A stretch of 64,000 bases of DNA from Acidimicrobiales bacterium AG-410-I20 (GCA_003215175.1 QCKS01000002.1:48237-112236); one strand, 5' to 3'; counted from the first letter of the stretch, positions 31,423 to 40,108 are shown. Notes: a model not told the origin generated them from the sequence alone. Numbers and translations are program-made.

Positions 31423-31556
31423 TCGCTTGGCGGTTCCAACTTTCGTGCTCGACGGTCAGCGACCCAAAGTAATGCCGCAACAACAATTAATGGGCCAGCA
31501 ACAATCAGGATTTCATCCCACCCACCTTGATGCGCAAAAACCAGAACTTTGATCAT
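31413..31556 (-). CDS. Small single-pass membrane protein (47 residues)
   Basis: This ORF is too short for routine calling. An ATG at 31556 follows a good GGAGAA ribosome site and reads 47 codons to a TAA that overlaps the end of murA by ten bases on the opposite strand. The product begins MIKVLVFAHQGGWDE, has one membrane helix (ILIVAGPLIVVAALLWVA, residues about 16-33), and ends with a basic-then-acidic cytoplasmic tail (DRRARKLEPPSDQE). This positive-inside, single-helix layout is convincing for a real small membrane protein. The function is unknown. It is divergent from the NifU-domain gene. Confidence 0.6.
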   Translation of the reverse strand: MIKVLVFAHQGGWDEILIVAGPLIVVAALLWVADRRARKLEPPSDQE

Positions 31557-31607
31557 TTCTCCAATCTATGAGGAGGAAGAAAGGTTAAGGCATGCGAGAA
31601 TGAAACT

Positions 31608-31907
31608 ATGTCATTAGATGTTGCTTCTGAAAACTCAAACTCCTTAAACGAGGAAGTGAAAAAAGTAATTGACGTTATCCGTCCAGCCATCCAAGCTGAC
31701 GAAGGAGACATTGCTTTACACGAAGTGAATGAAGAAACTTGCGAAGTGACCGTTGAGTTATTTGGCGCATGCATAACTTGTCCAGCTTCTGACCAAACTC
31801 TCAAAGCCGGTATTGAACGAATATTAAAAGACCGAGTACCCGGAGTAACCTCCGTTCGAAATATTGGAGAGACACTCGAGCAAAACGAGACCTCTGTAAG
31901 CCTTTAA
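31608..31907 (+). CDS. NifU C-terminal-domain Fe-S scaffold/carrier
   Basis: A 99-residue protein that consists of the NifU C-terminal domain. The cluster-binding motif CITC (in GACITCPASDQTL) is intact. Such stand-alone proteins (Nfu type) carry Fe-S clusters to target enzymes. The opening residues (VIDVIRPAIQADEGDIALHEV) match the domain start, so the ATG at 31608 is suitable. It lies 38 bases before the crotonase gene and may be co-transcribed with it. Confidence 0.93.
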   Translation: MSLDVASENSNSLNEEVKKVIDVIRPAIQADEGDIALHEVNEETCEVTVELFGACITCPASDQTLKAGIERILKDRVPGVTSVRNIGETLEQNETSVSL

Positions 31908-31945
31908 TTAGGCGCCTCCACTCACTCTTCGGATACTGTTAGAAC

Positions 31946-32737
31946 ATGAACAACTTTGAGAACCTACAAGTAACAACTCACCCAATAGAAGACGGTGCCC
32001 CTGTAGTCGAAATTGCTTTAAATCGACCAAAGGTAAATGCATTATCAACAGCTTTACTCGAAGAATTACTTATCGCTGCTGAAGCCTGCACGGCTGACCC
32101 ACCTGGAGCTGTAGTGATCACCGGAGCAGGAAGATTTTTTGCGGCTGGAGCTGAAATATCGGAATTCACTGACCCTGCCACTCGAGAACCACTTTTAAAA
32201 GCATTCCGAGACGCATTTGATGCTGTCGCAGGAATTCCCTGCCCAACCATCGCAGCAGTGAACGGACTCGCACTTGGAGGCGGAGCAGAATTGGCATGGT
32301 GTTGCGACTACCGGATAGCTGGCGAGAGCACTGTTTTCGGGCAACCAGAGATTCTTTTAGGAATTATTCCAGGTGCTGGCGGGACACAACGACTCGCTCG
32401 ACTAATTGGAACTGCTCGCGCTAAAGAAATTGTGTTTGAGGGAGAACAACTCAACTCTGCAGAGGCACAAAACTTAGGGCTAGTTAATGCAGTCGTGTCA
32501 GACGAAGAAGTTCTATCAGTAGCCATGACCCGCGCAGAAAAACTCGCAAAAGGACCTCTTCTCGCAATACGGGCAGCAAAAACTGCAATAGATACCGGTA
32601 TTGATGGAACACTTCCCGATGGCTTAGACCTCGAAGGGGAAATGTTCGATGACCTATTTGACACAAATGATGCAGCCACAGGCATTGCTACCTTCTTTGA
32701 ACACGGCCCAGGTAAAGCGACCTTTACCGGAACCTAA
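31946..32737 (+). CDS. Enoyl-CoA hydratase/isomerase (crotonase family)
   Basis: A 263-residue crotonase-fold enzyme. The oxyanion-hole segments are FAAGAEISEF and NGLALGGGAELAWCCDYRIA. Both hydratase glutamates are present, one in GGGAELAW and one in PEILLGIIPGAGGTQRL, so hydration of a 2-enoyl-CoA is likely. It lies 7 bases upstream of a DMSP-lyase-like cupin gene, which would supply acrylate; an acryloyl-CoA hydratase role is therefore plausible but unproven, since members of the family differ little outside the active site. General fatty-acid beta-oxidation is the alternative. Confidence 0.93.
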   Translation: MNNFENLQVTTHPIEDGAPVVEIALNRPKVNALSTALLEELLIAAEACTADPPGAVVITGAGRFFAAGAEISEFTDPATREPLLKAFRDAFDAVAGIPCPTIAAVNGLALGGGAELAWCCDYRIAGESTVFGQPEILLGIIPGAGGTQRLARLIGTARAKEIVFEGEQLNSAEAQNLGLVNAVVSDEEVLSVAMTRAEKLAKGPLLAIRAAKTAIDTGIDGTLPDGLDLEGEMFDDLFDTNDAATGIATFFEHGPGKATFTGT

Positions 32738-32744
32738 ATAACGC

Positions 32745-33377
32745 ATGTCAGAGCCAATCCTTGAAGCATTCCACCTCCTCGCAGATAACGAAATAAAACG
32801 TACCCCCGCACTCGCCCCTTGGATGAATCTTCTACAAGCAGGACTGGAAGACGCCCAGCCACAAGAAACAGGCGAACAGTACTCTTTGCCCGTAGTGGAA
32901 AAACATTTCATAAAAACGCTGTCTAAAGGGTCCGGTTTACTCGCGGACATCGTTTCATTATCCGCAGATCGTCTTAGTTGGGGCATTCCTTACGAAGAAC
33001 ATGTTGGTGAGCCCGATATGGATGAATTACGAGACAACTATGCGTTTGCCCCAATCATTGGTTCACAGAAAGGCAATCGTAGTGAACCATTACCCGCTCC
33101 GCTCTACTCCTCAGATCAAATTTACGTCGGCGTTGTTCTTCAAGGCCCTCACATAAATTATCCCCCACATGTGCATCGTGCTGCAGAAATTTATTGGACA
33201 GTAGCCGGTCACGCCGAATGGCAAAAAGGAGACGAATGGAGCCATCATGAACCAGAATCAGTACTCTTGCATGAGCCAGGGGTACGGCATGCAACAATCA
33301 CAAACGAATCACCACTTCTCATGCTTTTCGCATGGGTAACTAACCCAGAATCAATTCCTGTAATTGTCCGCTTATAA
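32745..33377 (+). CDS. Cupin of the DMSP lyase family (DddL/DddQ/DddK-like)
   Basis: A 210-residue protein with a C-terminal cupin barrel. The metal and catalytic pattern is H142-x-H144-x3-E148-x-Y150 in PPHVHRAAEIY, then H182 in PGVRHATI. These spacings equal those I recall for the DMSP lyase DddK (His56, His58, Glu62, Tyr64, His96). The phrase YPPHVHRAAEIYWTVAG and the later PLLMLFAWV also match the DMSP-lyase family rather than general cupins. Such enzymes cleave dimethylsulfoniopropionate to dimethyl sulfide and acrylate. The adjacent crotonase fits acrylate use. Some members of this superfamily have little lyase activity, so the reaction needs testing. Confidence 0.7.
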   Translation: MSEPILEAFHLLADNEIKRTPALAPWMNLLQAGLEDAQPQETGEQYSLPVVEKHFIKTLSKGSGLLADIVSLSADRLSWGIPYEEHVGEPDMDELRDNYAFAPIIGSQKGNRSEPLPAPLYSSDQIYVGVVLQGPHINYPPHVHRAAEIYWTVAGHAEWQKGDEWSHHEPESVLLHEPGVRHATITNESPLLMLFAWVTNPESIPVIVRL

Positions 33378-33405
33378 CAAGAAACGAAACGATACTGTCT
33401 CAATC

Positions 33406-34287
33406 ATGAACGAATCAGAAACCTGCGACCGTCATCCAGATCGCCGAGCTGGAGTTCGGTGCCAACGATGCAACAGCCGAATATGCCCAGACTGCATGAG
33501 AAACGCATCCGTAGGATTCCATTGCCCCTCTTGCGCTTCGGTTTCGCCAATAGATAAACGAACACAAAGGAAACTAAGAAGTTTTACTGGGGATCCAATA
33601 ACAACCAGAGCACTCATAGCGCTTAACGCTTTAGCGTTTATTTGGATATTGATAAGTGGAGGATCTGTTAGTTCTGGAGGGGGAAGCTCAACTTTAGATT
33701 ACGGACTAGTTGGTTTCGGAAGAATAAGAGAAGCTAGCCAGTTGATAGACGTAGGTGTCGCTGAAGGTGAATGGTGGCGTCTTATCACTTCAGCCTTTTT
33801 ACATGCAGGACTTTTACACTTTGCCGTAAACATGTACTTACTCTGGGTTCTAGGTCAACAACTAGAACGGCTACATGGGAGAAGCAGATATCTCGGCCTC
33901 TATTTCGGATCATTAGCGGCTGGCTCGCTCGGAGTGATGCTCTTAGACCCAACCGCACTCACTGTAGGTGCTTCTGGAGCAGTATTTGGATTGATGTCCG
34001 CGACTTTTATTCACCAAAAACGTCGTGGAATAAGCCCCTGGAGATCAGGAATCGGAGGGTTACTTATTCTTAACTTGATTTTTACTTTCGGCCGTTCAGG
34101 AATCAGTATTGGTGGACATCTCGGGGGACTGCTTGGTGGTGCTTGTCTCGCATGGGCTATAGAAGAAATAGACCGAAAACGGTTAAACCGTAATTTAGGG
34201 TTAGCAGTCATAACAACTTTCACACTTCTTTGCCTAGTTGCAGGTATCTGGGCCGGCAATCGCTGGTATGACCCGGTGTTAGGGTAA
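33406..34287 (+). CDS. Rhomboid-family intramembrane serine protease with N-terminal zinc finger
   Basis: A 293-residue protein counted from the ATG at 33406; an in-frame TTG at 33364 inside the cupin gene is less likely. Residues about 5-45 form a B-box-like zinc finger (CDRHPDR, CQRC, CPDCM, CPSC). Six or seven membrane helices follow. The catalytic dyad is Ser190 in GASGAVFG and His238 in GGHLGGLLGG, so an active protease is predicted. The same zinc-finger/rhomboid fusion is common in actinobacteria. Substrates are unknown. Confidence 0.93.
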   Translation: MNESETCDRHPDRRAGVRCQRCNSRICPDCMRNASVGFHCPSCASVSPIDKRTQRKLRSFTGDPITTRALIALNALAFIWILISGGSVSSGGGSSTLDYGLVGFGRIREASQLIDVGVAEGEWWRLITSAFLHAGLLHFAVNMYLLWVLGQQLERLHGRSRYLGLYFGSLAAGSLGVMLLDPTALTVGASGAVFGLMSATFIHQKRRGISPWRSGIGGLLILNLIFTFGRSGISIGGHLGGLLGGACLAWAIEEIDRKRLNRNLGLAVITTFTLLCLVAGIWAGNRWYDPVLG

Positions 34288-34292
34288 ATCAG

Positions 34293-34409
34293 ATGAAATC
34301 ACGTGAAAGGAAATTTAATTTCCAAGGCCAACATGCATGGGTGAAAACCCAGTGGGTATTCCGTGAGAACAAAGCCAAAAAACAGAATAAAAAACAAAAC
34401 AGAAGCTAG
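34293..34409 (+). CDS. Possible small basic protein (38 residues)
   Basis: This short ORF lies in the 174-base gap after the rhomboid gene, with an AGGG ribosome site 8 bases before its ATG. The product begins MKSRERKFNFQGQHAWVK and ends in a Lys/Asn/Gln-rich tail, giving a strongly basic peptide with two Trp. Its size and charge resemble small ribosome- or nucleic-acid-binding proteins, but I do not recognise a family. The DNA also folds into two hairpins (34308-34322, GGAAAT-TTA-ATTTCC; 34334-34347, TGGGT-GAAA-ACCCA), so a structured RNA is an alternative reading. Confidence 0.4.
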   Translation: MKSRERKFNFQGQHAWVKTQWVFRENKAKKQNKKQNRS

Positions 34410-34461
34410 TTGTATGATTCGATGCGTCACAACATTTGCTAAAGAATCAGAACGGTGAGTT

Positions 34462-35388
34462 ATGGCGCCTTTTTCTGACCCCTATCTGGAACATGCCATT
34501 GGGGGAACACCAATCGTTCAACTAAAAAACCTTGCCCCTTCTTCAGGGCAAGTATGGGTAAAAATTGAAAGCGGCAACCCGACCGGAAGCTATAAAGACC
34601 GCATGGCATACGGTGTAGTAAAAAACGCTTTCGCACGCGGCGACCTCAAAACAGGAGACCGTATGGTCGAATACACCGGCGGAAGCACCGGAACAGCGTT
34701 AGCGCATGTAGCTGCCCGATGCGGAATCAAATTTATTGCCGTGTCCTCAGATGCGTTCGCTCAATCAAAACTTGACGCTATGCGCGCTTACGGAGCCGAA
34801 GTAATTGTTGTTCCCAGTGAAGAGAGAAAAATCACGCCAGAACTCATCGCTGCGATGAAACAACAGGCATACGAAATAGCTGACGAACCAAACACGTTTT
34901 ACGTCGACCAATTCGGATCCCCCGACGTGATCGAAGGATACGTTCCTGTTGGGCAAGAAATTGTTGAACAAATCGGAGCAGATATAGACGTTTTCTGTGC
35001 AGCGGTAGGAACTGGCGGTGCGTTCATGGGAACAACTAAAGGGTTAAACCAAGCAGGGCAAACACCAGATCTCGTTGCTTTAGAACCACTCCAATCACCC
35101 TTTCTAACCACTGGACAAGGTGGGGCGCACCGGATCGAAGGAATCGGTTTAGGATTCACCCCCCCTTTTCTCAACCTTGACCGATGCGACGAAATACGGG
35201 CAATTGATGAAAATGAAGCATTCAAAATGTGTAAAAAGCTTGCGGTTGAAGAAGGAATCTTTTGTGGACCATCAACAGGGCTAAACGTAACCGCCGCACT
35301 AGAAATAGCAGCTGAACGCGGACCCGACTCAGTGACAGTCACTTTAGGATGCGACCACGGATCAAAATACGGTCAAACTTTGCCGTAG
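34462..35388 (+). CDS. Cysteine synthase-family PLP enzyme
   Basis: A 308-residue fold-type II PLP enzyme. The Schiff-base Lys lies in TGSYKDRMA, the phosphate-binding loop is EYTGGSTGTALAHVAA, and GTGGAFMGTTKG and FCGPSTGLNV complete the cofactor site. The overall length and motif order fit O-acetylserine sulfhydrylase/cystathionine beta-synthase relatives. The SYKDR motif differs slightly from the S-x-KDR of typical CysK, so substrate preference is open. It follows the small basic ORF by 52 bases. Confidence 0.9.
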   Translation: MAPFSDPYLEHAIGGTPIVQLKNLAPSSGQVWVKIESGNPTGSYKDRMAYGVVKNAFARGDLKTGDRMVEYTGGSTGTALAHVAARCGIKFIAVSSDAFAQSKLDAMRAYGAEVIVVPSEERKITPELIAAMKQQAYEIADEPNTFYVDQFGSPDVIEGYVPVGQEIVEQIGADIDVFCAAVGTGGAFMGTTKGLNQAGQTPDLVALEPLQSPFLTTGQGGAHRIEGIGLGFTPPFLNLDRCDEIRAIDENEAFKMCKKLAVEEGIFCGPSTGLNVTAALEIAAERGPDSVTVTLGCDHGSKYGQTLP

Positions 35389-35477
35389 TTAGAAAGATTG
35401 ATCTGTTTAGCTATCTAGGTAGAACGGTTCGACAGTCGACTGCAAAAGAAGCGAAACAATTTTACAGTGAATAAAAC

Positions 35478-36695
35478 TCACTGCATGTCTTGAATAACGA
35501 GTTCTTCCATCCCATTAACTGGCGGGTCGCAGGCGTCGGCGAGCATGGTAAAGAAATGTTCGGGTTCTATAACAGTTTCGGGCGGGTGAACACCAACAGT
35601 GATGATGCGTCCGTCGAGTAGTTGGTGTAAAGCGATGGCGAGCGGCCAACTGGTCACACCGGCCATGCCGTCAGCAGGCGCAGAGGTAACAGTTGCACCA
35701 ACAACACGTGTTTCACCGTTGTGTTCGCCACGCGCCCACGCAAAAAACAGTGGTAAGTCACCGGGACCGGGAAACCAGAAGCTACGAAAAACAGCTTTCA
35801 AACGGCTGAGCAAACTTGGTTTACCAACTGCTTTCGCTCCTTCTTCTAGAGAGAGTTGACCGGCATCAATTCGTTTACGGAGACCATCAATAAAAGACGC
35901 AGTGTGTTTACGTAGCAGCATCAAACTGGCAGACGACCCTTGTATGTCCATTGTTTCCACCAGTGTGATGGGCTCTGGATGACCAACCGTGTAGCCAGTT
36001 CCTTCACCCGCATTCGGATAATTCAAGGTGACTGGCAGCATTGGACGCTGCGCCACTCGTTGCCCCTCTTTAACGACCTCTATCTCACCAGAGATTTGTT
36101 GCATCCAATGCACGATGGCCGCGGACGCTCCTTGATTCTCTTCAATCACTACTTGAATCGCATCACCACGCTCATCACCAGCATCAACCGGCCACACTGT
36201 ATATAAATCATCAACACGATCAAGATGATCACAAACAACCCGGGCAAGAATATTGGAAATACCTGGGCTTGCTCCAATACCGATAACTGCTACGACATCA
36301 GACTCAACAGCTTCCTTATTGAGGGCAAGCATGTCCACTGTTGGTTCCCAATCATCACAAATATCGAGATAATGGCATCCCGCGGCTATAGCAGCTTCTA
36401 ATACCAGTGCCCCTAATCGGTAAAAAGGACCGGTCATGTTCAACACAATGTCGTTTCCTTCAAGCAGACTAATGAGTTGTTCAGAGTCAGTTACATCCAC
36501 AGAAACAGCCTTAAGAGGCATTTTCGCTTCCGCAGCGTTTTTAGCAACAATTTTTTCCGCACTAGCTAAGTCAAAATCGGCAACAACTAATTCTCCGATA
36601 TTTTCAAAGTTAGAAATAATAGAGACCGCTTTTCGACCCATCTCACCTGCTCCGCCTAAAACAATGACAGTTGGGTTTTGAGGAATTTCTTTCAT
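35478..36695 (-). CDS. Saccharopine dehydrogenase-family oxidoreductase
   Basis: A 405-residue protein with an N-terminal Rossmann domain (VIVLGGAGEMGRKAVSII) and the saccharopine dehydrogenase pattern GCHYLDICDDWEP, IGIGASPGISNILARVV. Relatives act on saccharopine, carboxynorspermidine or unknown substrates; no lysine-degradation genes are near, so the substrate is undetermined. The gene lies 7 bases downstream of the DUF2867 oxidoreductase on the same strand, suggesting co-transcription. A short hairpin (35465-35470 with 35478-35483) overlaps its stop codon and may help to end the transcript. Confidence 0.88.
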   Translation of the reverse strand: MKEIPQNPTVIVLGGAGEMGRKAVSIISNFENIGELVVADFDLASAEKIVAKNAAEAKMPLKAVSVDVTDSEQLISLLEGNDIVLNMTGPFYRLGALVLEAAIAAGCHYLDICDDWEPTVDMLALNKEAVESDVVAVIGIGASPGISNILARVVCDHLDRVDDLYTVWPVDAGDERGDAIQVVIEENQGASAAIVHWMQQISGEIEVVKEGQRVAQRPMLPVTLNYPNAGEGTGYTVGHPEPITLVETMDIQGSSASLMLLRKHTASFIDGLRKRIDAGQLSLEEGAKAVGKPSLLSRLKAVFRSFWFPGPGDLPLFFAWARGEHNGETRVVGATVTSAPADGMAGVTSWPLAIALHQLLDGRIITVGVHPPETVIEPEHFFTMLADACDPPVNGMEELVIQDMQ

Positions 36696-36702
36696 TTTTT
36701 AC

Positions 36703-38157
36703 TCACTTAGAGAGAAGAACAATATTACGCAACATTCGACGAAAGATAACAATATGAAACGGTAGCAGCACATACCAATAGGCTCTCCCGAGAACACCTC
36801 GTGGAACGAACAACGCTTGTTGGGTTACTTCACTACCTTTTCCAGGAGTTTCTTCAACCCTCCATTCAAGCCAAGCATGCCCAGGAACTTTCATTTCTGC
36901 CAGAAGTTGTAAATGGTTGGTGGTTAATGTGGTCACTTTGAAAAAATCTACGGTATCTCCTATACGAAGGTCCGTAGGGTGTCTTCTTCCGCGTCGAAGC
37001 CCGACACCACCAATGATTTTGTCGGCAAAGCCACGAATAGCCCAAATCCAGTTAAAAGCAAACCAACCATTTTCGCCGCCAACGGATTTGATAGTGGCCA
37101 TCAGTTTCTCTGGAGAAACGGAAGACTTCATAGATCTTCTATCAACAAGAATTTTTCCTCCCGACCATTCAGGATCTGATGGAACAGGACTTGCGGGATC
37201 CTTATATCCACCTGTATCAGACCAACGGGTAGGTATTTCAAGTTCCTTAACCCGAGTTACCGCTTTACCGATTGCATTCTCTAATCCATCTTTCGGTCCC
37301 TGAGAAAGAAATTGACTACTTGATTCTTTCACAATGACGTCTGTGGTCAGAGAGTCAATCAAGGCTCGTGCCAGAGTAAAAGGAAGGGGGCTCACAAGAT
37401 TCACCCAGTGGGAAGAAAGCCTTGGAGTTAAAACTGGAACGGGAAGGATGATTCTTTTCCGCAGCCCGGCTACTTTCGTGTAGGCATCCATCATTTCTCG
37501 GTAAGAAGCCACTTCAGGGCCGCCAATCTCAAGAACTTTGTTTAAGGACTGTTCGTTGCCGAGAACGTGAAGAAGTTCTTGGAGCACATCACCTATAGAG
37601 ATCGGTTGGCACTGAGTTTTTGTAACCCAACGCGGTACAACCATGATCGGCAAAACCTCAACGAGGGAGCGGAGCATCTCAAAAGATGCGCTACCTGACC
37701 CGATGATTATGGCAGCTCTAAGTTCAGTAACCGGGGTTGAACCACTTGCCAGAATTCTTCCAACATTATGTCGACTTTGAAGATGCACAGAGTTTTCTAG
37801 ATCGTCTTCGCCTAACCCGCCGAGATAAACAATCTGACGAAGTTTTGTTTTCTCAGCACAGTCGGCGAAAACTTGCGCCATATTTTCCTCTGCTGCTACA
37901 AAGTTGCGTTCAGCAGACATGGAATGCACAAGATAAAAGGCGTAGTCAGCTCCATTCAAAGCTTCAAAGGTTTCCACTGGGTCTTGTAGATCAGCTACAA
38001 CTATTTCAACATCGTCTGACCAAGGACGATTTGTTAAGGAGTCTGGTGAGCGAGTAACGCAACGCACACGATACCCCGACTCAAGTAAGCGAGGGACGAG
38101 ACGTCCTCCGACATAGCCAGTTGACCCTGTAACAGCGACAAGATTATTTTGGGTCAT
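36703..38157 (-). CDS. NAD(P)-binding SDR-like protein with C-terminal DUF2867
   Basis: A 484-residue two-domain protein. Residues 1 to about 300 are an extended/atypical short-chain dehydrogenase domain with TGSTGYVGGRLVPRLL and an intact nucleotide loop. The C-terminal about 150 residues (from GGENGWFAFNWIWAIRGFADKIIGG) match DUF2867, related to polyketide cyclase/SRPBCC folds, and end with a hydrophobic RAYWYVLLPFHIVIFRRML. The same domain pair is widely annotated in actinobacteria without a proven reaction. It is likely an operon partner of the saccharopine dehydrogenase-like gene. Confidence 0.87.
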   Translation of the reverse strand: MTQNNLVAVTGSTGYVGGRLVPRLLESGYRVRCVTRSPDSLTNRPWSDDVEIVVADLQDPVETFEALNGADYAFYLVHSMSAERNFVAAEENMAQVFADCAEKTKLRQIVYLGGLGEDDLENSVHLQSRHNVGRILASGSTPVTELRAAIIIGSGSASFEMLRSLVEVLPIMVVPRWVTKTQCQPISIGDVLQELLHVLGNEQSLNKVLEIGGPEVASYREMMDAYTKVAGLRKRIILPVPVLTPRLSSHWVNLVSPLPFTLARALIDSLTTDVIVKESSSQFLSQGPKDGLENAIGKAVTRVKELEIPTRWSDTGGYKDPASPVPSDPEWSGGKILVDRRSMKSSVSPEKLMATIKSVGGENGWFAFNWIWAIRGFADKIIGGVGLRRGRRHPTDLRIGDTVDFFKVTTLTTNHLQLLAEMKVPGHAWLEWRVEETPGKGSEVTQQALFVPRGVLGRAYWYVLLPFHIVIFRRMLRNIVLLSK

Positions 38158-38213
38158 ACAAGTTCAATTCTAGGTTTTTATCTTGGGAAATAATCCTGAG
38201 TAACTACAAGTTT

Positions 38214-39350
38214 TCAGAATGGTTGATCACCGAGATCAAATTGTTGCTGCTGCCGTTTTCGGTTATCTGCTATTTCATTTTCAATTCTTTTGATTAGCGA
38301 ACGATGTTTTTCTGTTGCTTCCGGATTGTCTTCTTTGAAAGATGAAATAAGAGATTCTGCTTCTTCCGGCTTCCCGTCCTTTGCCTTAGTACTTATAAAA
38401 GTTAGAAGAAGGTAGGAGTTGTCGCTGGTTGCCGGAACATTTTTTATTGCTTCGTTGTGGCACCTCTTAATTTGTTGTTCTATCGCCTCATGTTCTGGCG
38501 TATGAATCCTGTTATTCATCGCCTCTAGATGATCCAAAGCGTAAATGAAATCTATGCTTTGTTTTTCTGCATTGGGTAATTCATTAAATTCTCTCCAACG
38601 AATATTTGCTGCCATTCGCGCAAAGTTCATGGCTTTCATGAAGTCTGCATTGCTATCTAAATTCTTTCCTCTGTAATAATGGAGACGGCTTCGAGGGATG
38701 AGCGTAAAGGGAGTTTCTCTTTTTTCTAAATCAACTACTTTGTCTAGATATTCTTCTGCACCTGAGTAGTTACCAACGTCTATTGATGAGGAAGCACAAC
38801 AAGTGATAGCAGAGATGTTCTTTGGATTATCTTTTATCACTCTTTTACACAGATCTATTGACAAGTAAGGATGTTCAAATGGCTCGTGCCTTAAATGGCT
38901 TGCTAGTTTTACTGCCGATGCTTCTTGATCTATATCTCTAAGTAAGATCTCCACTGAGTTAATTTTTTCTTCGATAAATTCATCTGAGTTATCCACTGAT
39001 ACGCGATCTCGTAATTTGCTATTTAATTGTTGCAAAAAATCTCTTGCCTCTTCGATGGAGAGTTTAATATCTTCAGCATTTTTTGCTTTGCCAAAGATCG
39101 CAGAAATAAAAACATTTTTTACTTTATTTGCATTAGGCACTTTGCGTGTTATCGGAATTAATTCAAGTGCTATTTCAGTAGATTTATTTCGAAGATCTAG
39201 CGCTTTCGGATGATCTTTGTAATTTGGATTTTTTATAGCTTTAGCGCATACTTCAATGCAGTCAACCACCTCGGCCCAAGACACAGGTGGGCTATCAATT
39301 ACTTTTTTGACGTCATCTAAAGTCTTTATTTCGCGGGCGTAACTCTTCAT
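38214..39350 (-). CDS. TPR-like helical protein, unknown function
   Basis: I choose the ATG at 39350, two bases after the stop of the methyltransferase gene, instead of the upstream TTG; this gives 378 residues. The protein is all-helical with a tetratricopeptide-like pattern: alternating small residues in pairs of helices, for example PYLSIDLCKRVIKDNPKNISAI, GNYSGAEEYLDKVVDLEKRET and KAMNFARMAANIRW. It has no signal peptide, no catalytic motif and a Gln-rich end (RKRQQQQFD). Codon use is clearly more A/T-rich than in its neighbours, which may mark an acquired gene. Tetratricopeptide proteins of this kind accompany many systems, and nothing next to it reveals a partner. Confidence 0.75.
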   Translation of the reverse strand: MKSYAREIKTLDDVKKVIDSPPVSWAEVVDCIEVCAKAIKNPNYKDHPKALDLRNKSTEIALELIPITRKVPNANKVKNVFISAIFGKAKNAEDIKLSIEEARDFLQQLNSKLRDRVSVDNSDEFIEEKINSVEILLRDIDQEASAVKLASHLRHEPFEHPYLSIDLCKRVIKDNPKNISAITCCASSSIDVGNYSGAEEYLDKVVDLEKRETPFTLIPRSRLHYYRGKNLDSNADFMKAMNFARMAANIRWREFNELPNAEKQSIDFIYALDHLEAMNNRIHTPEHEAIEQQIKRCHNEAIKNVPATSDNSYLLLTFISTKAKDGKPEEAESLISSFKEDNPEATEKHRSLIKRIENEIADNRKRQQQQFDLGDQPF

Positions 39351-39352
39351 AG

Positions 39353-40108
39353 TTAGTTCTTTTTCCAAACAGAGATATGGACTCCAGATTCTTCTGTGAA
39401 AGGGGAGTCAAGCCAATCCTCCCATCTGTGCTCTAATGATAAACCCACTTTTGTTGCCATTTCATCAAGTTGTGACGGATAGGCATAACGTAAGAAATAA
39501 GGAAATAAACGGTTACCAGAAGACGTCATTTCAATTCTTTGTCCGGTAATAGTTTGCTTTTCCTCATCAATGAGAACAGCGTCAGCGAGAATACGGTCCA
39601 CTTCTATAGAGCGAATAGAGAAACCATCATGCGTTTTAGGATCAGGAACGAAAGCTTCAATTACAAAACGTCCTCCAGGTTTAAGGAGCCGCTTAACCGC
39701 AGCGATACAAGATTCCTGATCTTTCTGGCTGGGCAGATTAAAGAAAGTGTTAAAACCCACAAGAATCAAGGAAAACGTCTCCGGCTCTAGCCCAGGCGGG
39801 TCAATCATGTCACCTTTAATGAGCGTTACCGCCTCAGAGCCCGGTTTTGCCCGTAAAAGATCAAGCATCGCCTCTGAAGCATCCACACCAGTGATATCCA
39901 GTCCACGTTTTGCTATTGGTAAAGCGAGGCGTCCGCTTCCAATCCCAAGCTCAAGCACCGGCCCATCTTCTGCTAAAGAAAGTATTTTTTCGGCTACAAC
40001 GTCAGGGTTGCCCATAATTGTCAAAGCAACGTTGCCGTCATCGCCGTACCATTCGTCGTACACGCAGGCAAACAAATCTCCGTAAGTTTCTGGCCCGTAC
40101 TTTTCCAT
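39353..40108 (-). CDS. Class I SAM-dependent methyltransferase
   Basis: A 251-residue Rossmann-like methyltransferase. Motif I is VLELGIGSGRLALPIAKRG, motif II is GVDASEAMLDLLRAKP, and FNTFFNLPSQKDQESCIAAVKRLLKPGG fits the motif IV-VI region. The N-terminal FACVYDEWYGDD resembles small-molecule or lipid-modifying members. The substrate is not identifiable. It is followed immediately by the TPR-like gene and is divergent from the cysteine desulfurase. Confidence 0.9.
   Translation of the reverse strand: MEKYGPETYGDLFACVYDEWYGDDGNVALTIMGNPDVVAEKILSLAEDGPVLELGIGSGRLALPIAKRGLDITGVDASEAMLDLLRAKPGSEAVTLIKGDMIDPPGLEPETFSLILVGFNTFFNLPSQKDQESCIAAVKRLLKPGGRFVIEAFVPDPKTHDGFSIRSIEVDRILADAVLIDEEKQTITGQRIEMTSSGNRLFPYFLRYAYPSQLDEMATKVGLSLEHRWEDWLDSPFTEESGVHISVWKKN

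Noticed and set aside
35430..35483. Strong terminator between the PLP gene and the saccharopine dehydrogenase-like gene
   Set aside because: Only short stems (CAGTCGACTG; CAGTGA/TCACTG) without a proper U-tract, so I mention it under the gene and do not call a separate terminator.
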